Below, piece by piece: positions 40,910-50,112 of a stretch of DNA of 64,000 bases. The position numbers were made by a program, and so were the translations under genes. Under the pieces are notes generated by a model that ran no database searches, was not told the origin of the DNA, and saw only the letters and a list, made by a program, of their open reading frames with translations. Source of the stretch: Parvularculaceae bacterium. GTDB taxonomy: Bacteria; Pseudomonadota; Alphaproteobacteria; Caulobacterales; Parvularculaceae. Position 1 is the stretch's first letter; each line of letters opens with the position of its first letter. The DNA lies in NCBI GenBank assembly GCA_021776475.1, contig JAJFFV010000001.1, positions 124,001-188,000 on the forward strand. Direction: 5' to 3'.

Positions 40910-41805
40910 GCCTGACGTCGCAAGATAAACTCCGCAATTCTCGTCAAAGGTTGAATGTCGGTTGAAAAACAAGCAAGCTGATCCTTCGCTTCACAGATAA
41001 GTTGAGCCGCCTTCTTGTGCGCACCAGCTTCCCCTAACAGATCAACAAATGTTGGCTTTTGATTTGCCGCATCGCGCCCGACCGGCTTGCCCGTAGAGGC
41101 TTCAGACCCCGATACATCCAGAAGGTCATCGGTAATTTGAAAGGCAAGGCCAAGCCGCGCTGCAAAAGTATCCACCGCCATAATATGATCCTCGTTGGCC
41201 TCGGCGAGATATCCGCCAAAGCGGCATGAGACGCGAATTAGCGCGCCGGTCTTCAATGACTGCAACAGTTCAACGTCTTCCGCCTCGGCCACACCAGTCT
41301 CCGCCAGAATATCCATCATCTGACCTCCGACCATTCCGCTTGCACCGGCAGCTGCCGCCAACTGACTGACCAGTGTCGTTCTGACCCCCGCATCAGGATG
41401 CGTCTCAGCGCTGGCGAGGACAGCAAAAGCTTCCGTAAGTAATCCATCGCCGGCGAGAATTGCCGTGGCGTCATCATAGGCGATATGCGATGTCGGATGC
41501 CCGCGCCGAAGATCGCTGTTATCCATGGCCGGCAAGTCATCGTGGATCAGGCTGTAGCAGTGAACCAGTTCGATAGCGCACCCTGCGCGAACCGAATAGG
41601 TCCGCGATACGCCAAACAGGTCAGCACTGGCCACGGTCAAATATGGGCGCAGTCTTTTGCCACCAGCCAGCGCACTATAGCGCATCGCATCGTAAATTCT
41701 CACGAGACCAGAAGCTGAAATCGGATTTTCTGGTGACAGTAAGTCGTCGAGCAGACCCTCGATAGACTCCAGAATCCGGGCGTCAAAAATGTCTTCAGTA
41801 CTCAT
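40906..41805 (-). CDS. ispA: Polyprenyl synthetase, probable farnesyl diphosphate synthase
   Basis: A 299-residue short-chain trans-prenyltransferase. The first Asp-rich motif is DDLPAMDNSDLRRG and the second is ITDDLLDVSGS; GGKRLRPYL binds IPP. The two residues before the first motif and the overall length suggest an FPP (C15) synthase rather than a long-chain enzyme. In many alphaproteobacteria dxs follows ispA, but not here. Confidence 0.93.
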   Translation of the reverse strand: MSTEDIFDARILESIEGLLDDLLSPENPISASGLVRIYDAMRYSALAGGKRLRPYLTVASADLFGVSRTYSVRAGCAIELVHCYSLIHDDLPAMDNSDLRRGHPTSHIAYDDATAILAGDGLLTEAFAVLASAETHPDAGVRTTLVSQLAAAAGASGMVGGQMMDILAETGVAEAEDVELLQSLKTGALIRVSCRFGGYLAEANEDHIMAVDTFAARLGLAFQITDDLLDVSGSEASTGKPVGRDAANQKPTFVDLLGEAGAHKKAAQLICEAKDQLACFSTDIQPLTRIAEFILRRQA

Positions 41806-42340
41806 TTTTCCCTGATGACTCCCGCAGCTTAAACTGTAAACAAGTCAGCGTAGTCTTAAGAAATCACCTTAAGATTGTCACGCCTGAGTTTTGACGAATT
41901 TTCGCTCAAATCATTAACAGCGCCTCTTCCTATTATGCTTGATAAGGGCAGAATTTCCATTGTGAAGGATATATTTACGCATAACAGCTTAGGTCATGAC
42001 TGCAAGATAACAGGTTAACGATCTCGTTCAAAGGATACGGGCAGGCTTAAAGGACCGTTAGGAGCCTTCCCTGACAGCCTATGTCAAAATCAGTAACTTC
42101 CTTGTGACAATTTGATGCAAATTGCGTCGGGCAGGTTCCTCATTGAATAGATAGGCTTTGACGCTACCTAAGATGCAGATAATCGCGATCGTACACGATC
42201 AAATAATACAAGACCAAGTTGTGATGGATGCCGTTGAAGTATCGAAACAGTTAACCATGGACATGATAATCTGCATGGATGAAATATTGCACTGGTTAAT
42301 ATGTGCCGTGACTAATTGAATCTCCGGAGTGGCAAGGCTG
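41806..42340. other. Intergenic region upstream of asparagine synthase 2
   Basis: A 535-bp gap with no convincing gene. It contains a perfect GATCGT-AC-ACGATC inverted repeat (42187-42200), which could be an operator. A 48-codon ORF (42173-42319) ends 21 bp before the asparagine synthase start; it lacks a clear ribosome site and is not called. The base composition is AT-richer than the flanking genes, consistent with promoter DNA for both neighbours. Confidence 0.4.
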
Positions 42341-44230
42341 ATGTGTGGTATCGCCGGTATAATGGACTTGAATGCGGCACGGGAAATCGACCGTGATGCC
42401 CTGAAACGCATGACTGATGCCCTCGCCCATCGTGGGCCTGACGGTGAAGGTTACTTTTACGAAGACGGACTGGGATTGGGCCATCGCCGTCTAGCGATTA
42501 TTGATCCGAAGGGTGGTCACCAGCCTTTTATTTCGAGTTCCAGCACGACAGTTCTGAACTTCAATGGCGAGATTTATAATTTCCAGACCCTGAAAAGTAC
42601 TATGAAGGCCGCTGGACTGAGTTTCCGCACGGAGAGCGATACAGAGGTGCTGGCCGAGTTATGGGACCAGAAGGGACCAGCGACACTTAGCGATCTCGGC
42701 GGCATGTTCGCCTTGTCGATCTGGGACAAAAACACCAGAACTCTAACACTTGCACGAGACCGGCTTGGTGAAAAGCCGCTCTACTACGCTGTGACCGATG
42801 ACGGTTTTTTTGTCTTTGCCTCAGAACTTCCTGCCCTGCTCGCGTCGGGTCTGGTGGCGAAAGCCTTGTCATACCCTGCCATCTCAGATTATTTCGCGTT
42901 CGGTTATATACCTGACCCGAAGACGATCTTTCGCAGCGTTTTGAAGTTGCCACCTGGCAGTTTGATGATACTCAGACAAGGTTGTGGCAACCCAGCGAAA
43001 CCCGAGAGATACTGGCAGCTCTCGATGCAGCCGAATATCGAGCGGACCTATCAGGACGCTATCGAACAATTGCCGGGTCTTGTTGATCACGCAGTGCAGG
43101 CCCAGATGGTCGCCGATGTCCCACTTGGGGCGTTTTTGTCCGGCGGCGTTGATTCCAGCGCCATTGTCGCCTCAATGTCTCTTCAAACGCCGGAGAGAGT
43201 TCACACAACGACCATTGGGTTTAATACGGTCTCCCATGATGAGCGAGAGTATGCGCAGCAGATTGCGACCCTTTATGATACGCAGCACACTGAACAGCTG
43301 GTTGATTTTGACGTCAACCACCTTATTCCCAAGATCGCCGATATTTATGGCGAACCTTTCGCCGACACTTCGGCCCTGCCGACATACCTTGTCTGCCAAA
43401 AAACCAGAGAACAGGTCAGCGTCGCCCTCTCGGGAGACGGTGGAGACGAAATCTTTGCTGGTTACAGGCGGTATCCGTTTTTTCGCCAGGAACAACGGAT
43501 CAGGTCGCTCTTGCCTGGCACCATCCGGCGACCGTTGTTCACAGGTCTTGGCTCGATCTATCCAGCACTTGACCGCGCACCGCGCCCTGTCCGCCTCAAG
43601 TCAACACTACTATCGCTCGGACAAACAGCAGCAGCTGGTTATTTTCGTTCAGTCAGTATCAACCGGCCTGATGCCCAACAGGCAATGCTTTCACCAGAAT
43701 TCAGACAGGCCCTTGGTAGTTATCAACCACAACAAATTATCGCAGACCTATTTGATGAAGCCGGCACAAACGATCCGCTGTTAAAGGCACAGTATGCGGA
43801 TTTGCATACATGGCTTCCCGGCCGGATGCTGGTCAAGGTTGACCGGGCGTCGATGGCAAACTCTCTTGAAGTGCGTCCTCCTCTTCTGGATCATAAACTG
43901 GTTGAATGGGCCGCGACATTGCCGCCGAATTTCAAATTGCAGGGCCATAGTGGCAAGCGCGTCTTTAAAGAAGCGATGCACTCGCGCGTCCCGCGCGATA
44001 TTCTGTACCGCAAGAAACAGGGCTTCGACATGCCTGTCTCTGCCTGGCTGAGGCAGCCCGACAACAATCCTCTTGACCTTCTGCGGGACACAATTCACTG
44101 GAAATCATGTGGTATACTGAATGAAACAGTTATTGACGCCATGATGTCGAAACATCGTTCAGGCAAGAAAGACTACGGTCAGGAGTTGTGGAGTATCATC
44201 ATGTTCAACGCTTTTCTGGCGACGACGTAA
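42341..44230 (+). CDS. asnB: Asparagine synthase (glutamine-hydrolysing), copy 2
   Basis: A 629-residue class II amidotransferase starting MCGIAGIMDL, with catalytic Cys2. It carries LAHRGPDGEG, NFNGEIYN, the PP-loop [10 protein letters not shown] and LSGDGGDEIFAGYRRYPFF. The length and the REKKQGFDMP-type C-terminal region (YRKKQGFDMPVSAWL) resemble the AsnB enzymes found in exopolysaccharide or surface-glycan loci. A GT4 glycosyltransferase gene overlaps its 3' end convergently by 26 bp, supporting a glycan context. It is clearly not a recent duplicate of copy 1. Confidence 0.9.
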   Translation: MCGIAGIMDLNAAREIDRDALKRMTDALAHRGPDGEGYFYEDGLGLGHRRLAIIDPKGGHQPFISSSSTTVLNFNGEIYNFQTLKSTMKAAGLSFRTESDTEVLAELWDQKGPATLSDLGGMFALSIWDKNTRTLTLARDRLGEKPLYYAVTDDGFFVFASELPALLASGLVAKALSYPAISDYFAFGYIPDPKTIFRSVLKLPPGSLMILRQGCGNPAKPERYWQLSMQPNIERTYQDAIEQLPGLVDHAVQAQMVADVPLGAFLSGGVDSSAIVASMSLQTPERVHTTTIGFNTVSHDEREYAQQIATLYDTQHTEQLVDFDVNHLIPKIADIYGEPFADTSALPTYLVCQKTREQVSVALSGDGGDEIFAGYRRYPFFRQEQRIRSLLPGTIRRPLFTGLGSIYPALDRAPRPVRLKSTLLSLGQTAAAGYFRSVSINRPDAQQAMLSPEFRQALGSYQPQQIIADLFDEAGTNDPLLKAQYADLHTWLPGRMLVKVDRASMANSLEVRPPLLDHKLVEWAATLPPNFKLQGHSGKRVFKEAMHSRVPRDILYRKKQGFDMPVSAWLRQPDNNPLDLLRDTIHWKSCGILNETVIDAMMSKHRSGKKDYGQELWSIIMFNAFLATT

Positions 44231-45323
44231 TCCCGGCGATCTTGTTGAACAGCGTGTCATAAGAGTCAACCATATGATCGAGGCTGTAGTCACGCTCTGC
44301 TTTTTCCCGATTCGCTGCACCTGTGTGCTCCCGCATCACTTTATTATGCACCAGTCTGATAAGCTCAGATCGCAAGCCGGTTTCATCGGCCACAGGGACG
44401 ACGAACGGTCGATTTTTATCGGACACCATTGAGGCGACATCACCGACATCGGTCGCGATAATGGGCAGGCCGCAGGCCATCGCCTCAAGAACACCAAACG
44501 GCATCTGTTCGGTTGATGATGTGAGGGCAAAAATGTCCAGTTGATGATAAATTTCAGCAGGGTTGTCGGTGTGCCCGGTGAATGTGATGTCAGCCTGCAG
44601 ATCCAGGTTAGCGACCTGCGCTTCGAGGCTTTGTCGATCCGGCCCATCGCCAGCAATGATAAGTCGCGCTTGATCTTTCAAAGCGCAATCAAAAAAAAGA
44701 CGGATCAGACGGCTAATGTTTTTTTCTTGGCGCAGCGCACCGACGGAGCCGATGACAACTCGCCTGCCAGGATCTCGTTCTGAGCGTTTGAAGGCCGCAA
44801 TATCAACACCGTTCGGGATGAAGCTGACATCACCTTTCGAAAGCCTCCATTTTTTTTCTGTTACAGCCTGCAGTCCACGAGATGGCACGACCACATGTCT
44901 GTCCCTCAACAACCAACGCCGTGCCAGAACACGCTGCCATTTCTGGCTGTCGGTGGTTTCATCTGGACCAAACCCGTCTTCAAAGTGAATCTGCGGTACG
45001 ATTTTTTTGCCAGAAGGAAAAAGACGATTGGCCAGGGCAACTTCGATGGTGCCCCAGTTATAGGTACATAGCAGGTCAGGATTTGCGCTGCGGATCAGAC
45101 TTTGAAGGTACCGGATATTGTTAAGAACAAAAAGATGTCGTTTCGTGACAACAACGTCACGCCGCGACCACAGAACATCGGAACCAAAGAGCGCCGTGGC
45201 ACCGTAGTCACCATCCAGCGCGACAATTTTATGCTCAAGTGCCGGCAGCCGATTTGCCAATAGGGCCAGCCGGCGTTGCTGGCCGCCGGTCGCAAAAGAA
45301 TTAAAAACGTGTAGTATCTTCAA
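44205..45323 (-). CDS. GT4-family glycosyltransferase
   Basis: A 372-residue GT-B glycosyltransferase (family 4). The N-terminus has the FNSFATGGQQRRLALLANRL donor-loop start; the C-terminal half has VIGSVGALRQEKNISRLIRLF and the nucleotide-sugar EX7E region (FGVLEAMACGLPIIATDVGD). It adds a sugar to a glycan acceptor on the cytoplasmic face. The acceptor is unknown. It precedes tRNA-Lys by about 180 bp. Confidence 0.9.
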   Translation of the reverse strand: MKILHVFNSFATGGQQRRLALLANRLPALEHKIVALDGDYGATALFGSDVLWSRRDVVVTKRHLFVLNNIRYLQSLIRSANPDLLCTYNWGTIEVALANRLFPSGKKIVPQIHFEDGFGPDETTDSQKWQRVLARRWLLRDRHVVVPSRGLQAVTEKKWRLSKGDVSFIPNGVDIAAFKRSERDPGRRVVIGSVGALRQEKNISRLIRLFFDCALKDQARLIIAGDGPDRQSLEAQVANLDLQADITFTGHTDNPAEIYHQLDIFALTSSTEQMPFGVLEAMACGLPIIATDVGDVASMVSDKNRPFVVPVADETGLRSELIRLVHNKVMREHTGAANREKAERDYSLDHMVDSYDTLFNKIAGITSSPEKR

Positions 45324-45504
45324 TGGTTTAACTCTTGTTCGCCTTGGATAATCGACAAGTTATGTTGGCCCTTTCCGGTCTGCAGGAAAAAGGCCAAGCC
45401 AGCTGTTCGCGTTCCCATCGATATCCCCATGATTCTTGCCGAAACAAGTCCCAATATCCGGTTGACCTTGCAATACGACTTGCTTATTAGTCCGCCCTTC
45501 ATGT

Positions 45505-45580
45505 GGGCCCGTAGCTCAGCTGGTAGAGCAACTGACTTTTAATCAGTAGGTCCTGGGTTCGAAACCCGGCGGGCTCACCA
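45505..45580 (+). tRNA. tRNA-Lys (anticodon UUU)
   Basis: A 76-nt tRNA with encoded CCA. The acceptor stem is GGGCCCG/CGGGCTC with one G-U pair. The D arm contains AGCTCAGCTGGTAGAGC. The anticodon stem ACTGA/TCAGT encloses loop CTTTTAA (UUU). The T arm contains GGTTCGAAACC. It marks the boundary between core genes and the accessory region, and tRNA 3' ends are common integration sites. Confidence 0.97.
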
Positions 45581-45827
45581 TGATTTATGTTTAAAAAACA
45601 ATTAGTTATACAAAAATCTAGCCCTTCATCTCACCTGGATCGTGTTGTTTGCTACCACATTGCAACCAATGTGAGTCAATTCACCTGTCACGCACCGGTT
45701 CCGTACACCAAATCGCACAATCGCATTTCTAATCCGATTATTCCCGAATGGTTGTCAGGAAAAGATCTGGCCGCTAGCATCTCTTCTCTCAGCGGGCAGG
45801 CTTTTTTAAGAAGTGAGAGGTTACCTC

Positions 45828-46011
45828 ATGTCTGAAAATTTGCCCGTTCAATTGGTTGAGTACGATACTCACGGCAAACTCCGCCCGCACTGCCCTTCCC
45901 ACTTACGGCATCGCAGTTTTTGAAGAAGCGGTCCGGCTGATGCCGCACCGACGATACGTGCTGTCGAACAAGGCCCACGTGCTGCGCAAACACAATATCG
46001 AGAAAGTTTGA
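45828..46011 (+). pseudogene. Remnant of a small gene, frameshifted
   Basis: An ATG at 45828 with a GAGAGG ribosome site starts MSENLPVQLVEYDTHGKLR, but that frame soon stops. The +1 frame continues TALPTYGIAVFEEAVRLMPH and onward to HNIEKV and a TGA at 46009. Joined, they give a protein of about 60 residues. The two parts look coding, but I do not recognise the family. The rest of the 600-bp region between tRNA-Lys and the TR holds nothing else I can support. Confidence 0.35.
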
Positions 46012-46180
46012 ATTGTAGTGGATTGCGGTCTGCTCCGGTTGCCCGCCCTCTGCTCCGGCTCAATTATCCGGCAAAGCAAGGACGGAGACAGACACCCTGC
46101 CACTCTTCAAGATCGACCTTGGACGCTCTAATGCACTCTCTTCAAAACCCTGATTTTGAAAATCCTCACTTCAGAGCATA

Positions 46181-46294
46181 CTGGCTAGACGAAACCCAAT
46201 ATTGTTGTTCCGGTTCGTCGGCGTGTTCCTGTTGCGGTTGGCGGAGCGGAGGTTCTCTGGCGTGTTGTTCCATGAGCCACCGCGGATCACGCGG
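46181..46294 (-). repeat. DGR template repeat (TR)
   Basis: On the minus strand this 114-nt non-coding repeat matches the VR at 47852-47965. If translated in the VR frame it reads [20 protein letters not shown] followed by [13 protein letters not shown], with ten Asn codons (AAC/AAT). AAC-rich templates are the hallmark of DGR TRs because adenine mutagenesis of AAC yields many residues but no stop codon. Its 5' end overlaps the last codons and stop of the reverse-transcriptase gene. Confidence 0.95.
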
Positions 46295-47381
46295 TTCGTG
46301 CAAAAGATCGATCAGGCCCTGCCCTAATGCTCTTCATTGAACGGGCAAGGATCGCGTGCCTTAGCGCACGCGAATTAGTATGCCGAGCATGAGCTGCCCA
46401 GGCGTTGATTTTGACAAGTGCTTCTTCGGTCGAGAGCGTGCCAGCTCTAACAGCAGCAACCATTCCTTTCAGGCGGCCTTTGAACGCTTTCACATTTTTT
46501 TCAGGCAAAGATCGTTTTCCATTTCTATGCAGAACAATACCCAGAAATTCTGATGCTTCCTCAGTAGGTGATATTTTCGTTTTTCGCTGGTGCAATTGCA
46601 ATCGGCGCTGACCGATGAAGCTCGCGATATTATCGCGCCAAATCGAGAGCACTTTCGGGTTATCATGAAACAGAGCGAAGTCGTCTACATACCGAAGATA
46701 AGGTGCAGCTAAAACTTCACTCGCGTAATGATCTAACGGATCGAGGTATAAATTTGCGCTGAACTGACTCATTAAGTTACCTATCGGCAAGCCTCTCGTT
46801 CTCTCCAACGGAGTTAATAAATCATCACCTTGAAAATGCCTATCAACTGGTTCTTGCGGGTTCGAGCCGTCAACTATGACATCCATTAACTCTAGCGTTC
46901 TCTGGCAGGAAATGCGTCGGCGAAAGTCACACTTCAATACTTCATGATCGATGGCGGGAAAATATCGAAAAACATCGCACCGCAAAACATAACGATACCT
47001 ATTCCGGTAGCGCTCATAGGTCTTTATTGCCCTATGTGTGCCTTTACCAATTCGATTGGCGAAAGAATTATCGATAAACCCAGCTTCAAACAGCGGCCCG
47101 ATAACTTCCACTAGCGCATTTTGCACGACGCGATCCCGAAAAGGGGCCGCCGAAACTATTCTTTTCTTCGGACGCTTCAACTCAATTTCCAGATACCGGC
47201 CCGTCCGATATGTGCCGCTTTCGAGTTCTATTTCCAGTTTGAGCAGTTCTCTTTCCAAAGAAAACTGAAACGCAGCAGCTCCCGCTTTGTTACGCTTGCC
47301 TCGAATGGCACGCTTTGAAGCTCGGTACAGAGCATCAAACGTTGCCACCTGTTGAAACAGCTTGTCGTGACGTTTTGGCAT
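46287..47381 (-). CDS. Diversity-generating retroelement reverse transcriptase
   Basis: A 364-residue RT starting [10 protein letters not shown]. The catalytic Asp residues are in [12 protein letters not shown] (D136) and YVDD (231-234). Motif 4 reads LPIGNLMSQ (198-206), with the SQ pair that separates DGR RTs from group II intron and retron enzymes. It copies TR RNA with adenine-specific errors, and the cDNA replaces the VR. The start at 47381 leaves a 47-bp overlap with avd; an open frame extends upstream to 47567, inside avd. Order on the minus strand is target-avd-RT-TR. Confidence 0.95.
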   Translation of the reverse strand: MPKRHDKLFQQVATFDALYRASKRAIRGKRNKAGAAAFQFSLERELLKLEIELESGTYRTGRYLEIELKRPKKRIVSAAPFRDRVVQNALVEVIGPLFEAGFIDNSFANRIGKGTHRAIKTYERYRNRYRYVLRCDVFRYFPAIDHEVLKCDFRRRISCQRTLELMDVIVDGSNPQEPVDRHFQGDDLLTPLERTRGLPIGNLMSQFSANLYLDPLDHYASEVLAAPYLRYVDDFALFHDNPKVLSIWRDNIASFIGQRRLQLHQRKTKISPTEEASEFLGIVLHRNGKRSLPEKNVKAFKGRLKGMVAAVRAGTLSTEEALVKINAWAAHARHTNSRALRHAILARSMKSIRAGPDRSFARTA

Positions 47382-47739
47382 GTTGTGCTTTTTGCCACCC
47401 CCCGATGCTGCGTCCAATCTCGTCAATTTGTCGAGCTGCATACTGATACGAATCACCATTGATGAGTCGCGTTTCGACTGCAAGCCGAAACAAAAATCTG
47501 CTCTTTTCCAATTTGATTTGAGCTTGATACAAGAGGGAGCCTCGGTCCTTCTTGTATGTCGCCTCAACGACGATCATCAAGACATCAATAATCGTCGCAT
47601 GAAGTCGGTCACCGACAGTAAATTTGTGAGCCCTTGGAAATTTTTCGACCTTGGCCGTTACCCAAACCAAAAACTGAAAGCACAATTCGGCAATCGGCTT
47701 TCCTGGATTTTTGATGGTATTTGGCGCAGAACGATTCAC
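47335..47739 (-). CDS. avd: DGR accessory protein Avd
   Basis: A 134-residue, Lys/Arg-rich, all-helical protein matching the bAvd family: FQFLVWVTAKVEKFPRAHKF, DRLHATIIDVLMIVVEATYK, and the closing YAARQIDEIGRSIGGW. In Bordetella phage BPP-1, Avd forms a pentamer that binds the RT and is required for mutagenic homing. It starts at GTG 47739, 102 bp after the target gene stop, and overlaps the RT gene. Confidence 0.92.
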   Translation of the reverse strand: MNRSAPNTIKNPGKPIAELCFQFLVWVTAKVEKFPRAHKFTVGDRLHATIIDVLMIVVEATYKKDRGSLLYQAQIKLEKSRFLFRLAVETRLINGDSYQYAARQIDEIGRSIGGWQKAQHAKTSRQAVSTGGNV

Positions 47740-47841
47740 AAATGCTTCTTTATGTTGTATAAAGATTAAGTATTGATTCGTTATTTACGATTGCAACAGA
47801 GCAGGAGTTGAAACAGGTAAACATGTAAATAGGATAACAGG

Positions 47842-50052
47842 TTAAAGTGTCCTGGCGAGACGGAACCCAACCGTGTAACCCGGTTCGTCGGCGAGAACCC
47901 GGTTGCGGTTGGCGGAACGGAGGCCCTCTGGCGTGTTGAGCCATGAGCCGCCGCGGATCACGCGGCCCGTACATTTGCCGCCAAGATAGGCCGCGCCATT
48001 TGCATTTTGTCCGCTTAAGGAACTACGATAGCAATCCTCTACCCATTCATAGACATTGCCGTGCATGTCATAGAGTCCAAAGGGGTTGTCCAGGAACTGA
48101 CCAACAGGGGCCGTATTCACCCACTGGTCACGACCGCTCGCCAAGCCGGTACAACATTCATCCTTACCGTAGTTGGCAAACCCGTGGCTGGCAGATGAGC
48201 CCCAGGGATACGCCGATGTCGTGCCACCCCTCGCAGCATATTCCCACTCGGCTTCGGTTGGCCGACGATAGCCACTGCGCGAATTGGTATTGACGTAGGA
48301 AGCGAATACACCCGCGTCTGCCCAGTCAACTTCGATCACTGGGCGACGCCCCTTCCCGTAGCTGTTATCCCCGCCTGCAGCTGTGACCGGACCCTGATTG
48401 CAATAGCCTGCACTGACACAGGCATCCCATTCATCCCAGGTGGTTTCAAATCGAGCGATCGCGAAGCGACGAATAGAGACCCTTTGCTGAGGACCTTCGT
48501 CTGTCTGTCGCGTCGGTTCTGAGCTCGGGCTTCCCATGGTGAAGTTGCCGTTGGGGATCACCACCATGTCAGGACATTTTGCACATTCCCTGAACAAGGC
48601 GAAGTCAGGCAAAGTTGCAGGATCGACCGAGATGATTGGCGCCCGGGTAGACGGCGGCGTCGAGCGGGCATCCACATAAGATGGTTGTGCAGGTTGCTTT
48701 TCAGTTCGCAACAATCGTCCCGATACAAAGCCAACACTGCCGTCGGCCATTGCGATACGATACCAGTCCCTGCCAACAACCTCACCAGTCAGCGTGACTT
48801 CATCTCCGCCACCCAATTGAATGATAATTTCATACTCAGTGCTCGGTCCTAGACGAACATTTGCAGGTCCAGTGGTATACCGCGTACCAGTTTGTTCAAG
48901 CACTTCAAATGCCGGCTGGCTTACGACCGGATCGTTTCCGCCCGGTGCTTCATCCGTCAGTAAGCTCGCAAAGACGTAGCCGATTTCGCCTCCCGGCCCG
49001 ACGATCTGATACCATTCACGGCCATCCTGTCCCCTTTTGATACGGCCGGTGACGATGACCTTTTCCCCCGCTTCCAGCGTACCAAGAACACCTGAGCTGG
49101 CACTATCTGATCTGTAGACCGCAATTTCCCGCACGTCTTGTGCGTACATGATCTTATTCAGAACTTCATCAATTCGAGTAGCTCCGCCACCGCCTACAGA
49201 ATTTTCCACCAAAGGTGTTTCAAAGGCTTTGTTCAGCCTTAATAGTGGACTTGCTTCCAGAAGCTTCACCATGCGCTTGGCGGAGTTATACTTGCCGGGG
49301 CCAGTGCTGCCCGGGCCAGCATAATGTAGCCCGACGACGCCGCGACCAAACTCAGTAAAAATCGGCGCGCCGGAACTGCCCGGCAATGTATCGCACGAGT
49401 GAAAGATTTTGTCACTTGAAGGTTGGAAATTTCCTGCAACACGGCATCCCGTTCTCGAAACATATTTTGGATACCCTGCCGGATGATGAAACATCGTCAG
49501 CGAGGTTCCTGCCGACGGGTCTTCATCAAGTATCTTGATCGTGCCGTACTGTTCTGATGGATTACCGAGAACCCTCAAAATGGCGTAATCCAGATCCTTG
49601 TTTGCTTCCACAGGATCACTCTTGACACTGTACCGGCGTACCGTGTTCTGGTTGGCTTCGTCGTAGTAGCCCATGACTAGCTCGACGTCCCTGGCCTTTC
49701 CCGCATCGCCGGTGCCCGGTACGCAATGATAGTTTGTAAGGATCAGGTCTGACGAAATAATCGAGGCCGTGCAGGTGCCCATTCCACGGATGCCAATTAA
49801 GTTCCTGTAGAGAATATCAAGCCGGCCAATGGGTTCGCTTAGCTTCCTAAGAGCAGATTGAGCGTTATAGATAAGCAATGGTTCGAATTTGGCACGGTTA
49901 CCGAGAATTGCTTCATATTGTTCGCTCGTCTGCGTGCCCTGTTTAAACTCAAGGTCATTATTGCCGAACTGGTCGGCATCGAACATGAGATCCTGAGCGG
50001 CAGCGGACGCTACACCAAGAAATATGCTCACTATACAAATGAAAATTTTCAT
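47842..50052 (-). CDS. DGR variable protein: secreted trypsin-like protease + two SH3-like domains + FGE/C-type-lectin domain
   Basis: A 736-residue exported protein (signal peptide 1-20). Residues 60-275 are a trypsin-fold domain with a probable triad H109 (TNYHCVPG), D153 or D155 (KDLDYAIL) and S227 (LPGSSGAP). Two bacterial SH3-like domains follow (about 305-367 and 390-450). Residues 490-736 form a formylglycine-generating-enzyme-type C-type-lectin fold (IPNGNFTMGS, RRPTEAEWEYAARGG, GNVYEWVEDCY). VR covers residues 697-734. The likely role is a binding protein with a diversified surface. ATG 50052 follows GGAG; a TTG lies upstream. Confidence 0.93.
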   Translation of the reverse strand: MKIFICIVSIFLGVASAAAQDLMFDADQFGNNDLEFKQGTQTSEQYEAILGNRAKFEPLLIYNAQSALRKLSEPIGRLDILYRNLIGIRGMGTCTASIISSDLILTNYHCVPGTGDAGKARDVELVMGYYDEANQNTVRRYSVKSDPVEANKDLDYAILRVLGNPSEQYGTIKILDEDPSAGTSLTMFHHPAGYPKYVSRTGCRVAGNFQPSSDKIFHSCDTLPGSSGAPIFTEFGRGVVGLHYAGPGSTGPGKYNSAKRMVKLLEASPLLRLNKAFETPLVENSVGGGGATRIDEVLNKIMYAQDVREIAVYRSDSASSGVLGTLEAGEKVIVTGRIKRGQDGREWYQIVGPGGEIGYVFASLLTDEAPGGNDPVVSQPAFEVLEQTGTRYTTGPANVRLGPSTEYEIIIQLGGGDEVTLTGEVVGRDWYRIAMADGSVGFVSGRLLRTEKQPAQPSYVDARSTPPSTRAPIISVDPATLPDFALFRECAKCPDMVVIPNGNFTMGSPSSEPTRQTDEGPQQRVSIRRFAIARFETTWDEWDACVSAGYCNQGPVTAAGGDNSYGKGRRPVIEVDWADAGVFASYVNTNSRSGYRRPTEAEWEYAARGGTTSAYPWGSSASHGFANYGKDECCTGLASGRDQWVNTAPVGQFLDNPFGLYDMHGNVYEWVEDCYRSSLSGQNANGAAYLGGKCTGRVIRGGSWLNTPEGLRSANRNRVLADEPGYTVGFRLARTL
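47852..47965 (-). repeat. DGR variable repeat (VR)
   Basis: A 114-nt segment at the 3' end of the target gene that matches the TR. Relative to TR Asn codons it encodes Leu705, Gly710, Val719 and a wholly changed run of residues 719-728. Most substitutions fall at template adenines. The conserved 3' end (GGGTTCCGTCTCGCCAG against GGGTTTCGTCTAGCCAG) is the probable initiation-of-mutagenic-homing site. Confidence 0.95.
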
Positions 50053-50112
50053 ACTCTCCAATTTTCCAACCCCAGGGGCAACTTAAGTGACACTTTTAAT
50101 TACAATGACGAT

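Noticed and set aside
42173-42319. 48-codon ORF just upstream of asparagine synthase 2
   Set aside because: No ribosome site and no recognisable features; could be a leader but cannot be supported.
45505-45580. A second copy of the tRNA-Lys 3' end as an attachment site
   Set aside because: I looked for the GGTTCGAAACC...CACCA end elsewhere in the window by eye and did not see one.
45587-45835. 82-residue plus-strand ORF after tRNA-Lys
   Set aside because: Begins seven bases after the tRNA, has no ribosome site and low-quality composition; likely chance.
46287-47567. Longer reverse-transcriptase start at 47567
   Set aside because: The extra 62 residues lie inside avd in another frame and resemble no RT N-terminus; [10 protein letters not shown] at 47381 begins the conserved region.
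47821-47870. Hairpin after the VR, as found downstream of VR in some DGRs
   Set aside because: Only short imperfect complementarity around AACAGGT repeats; no convincing stem.
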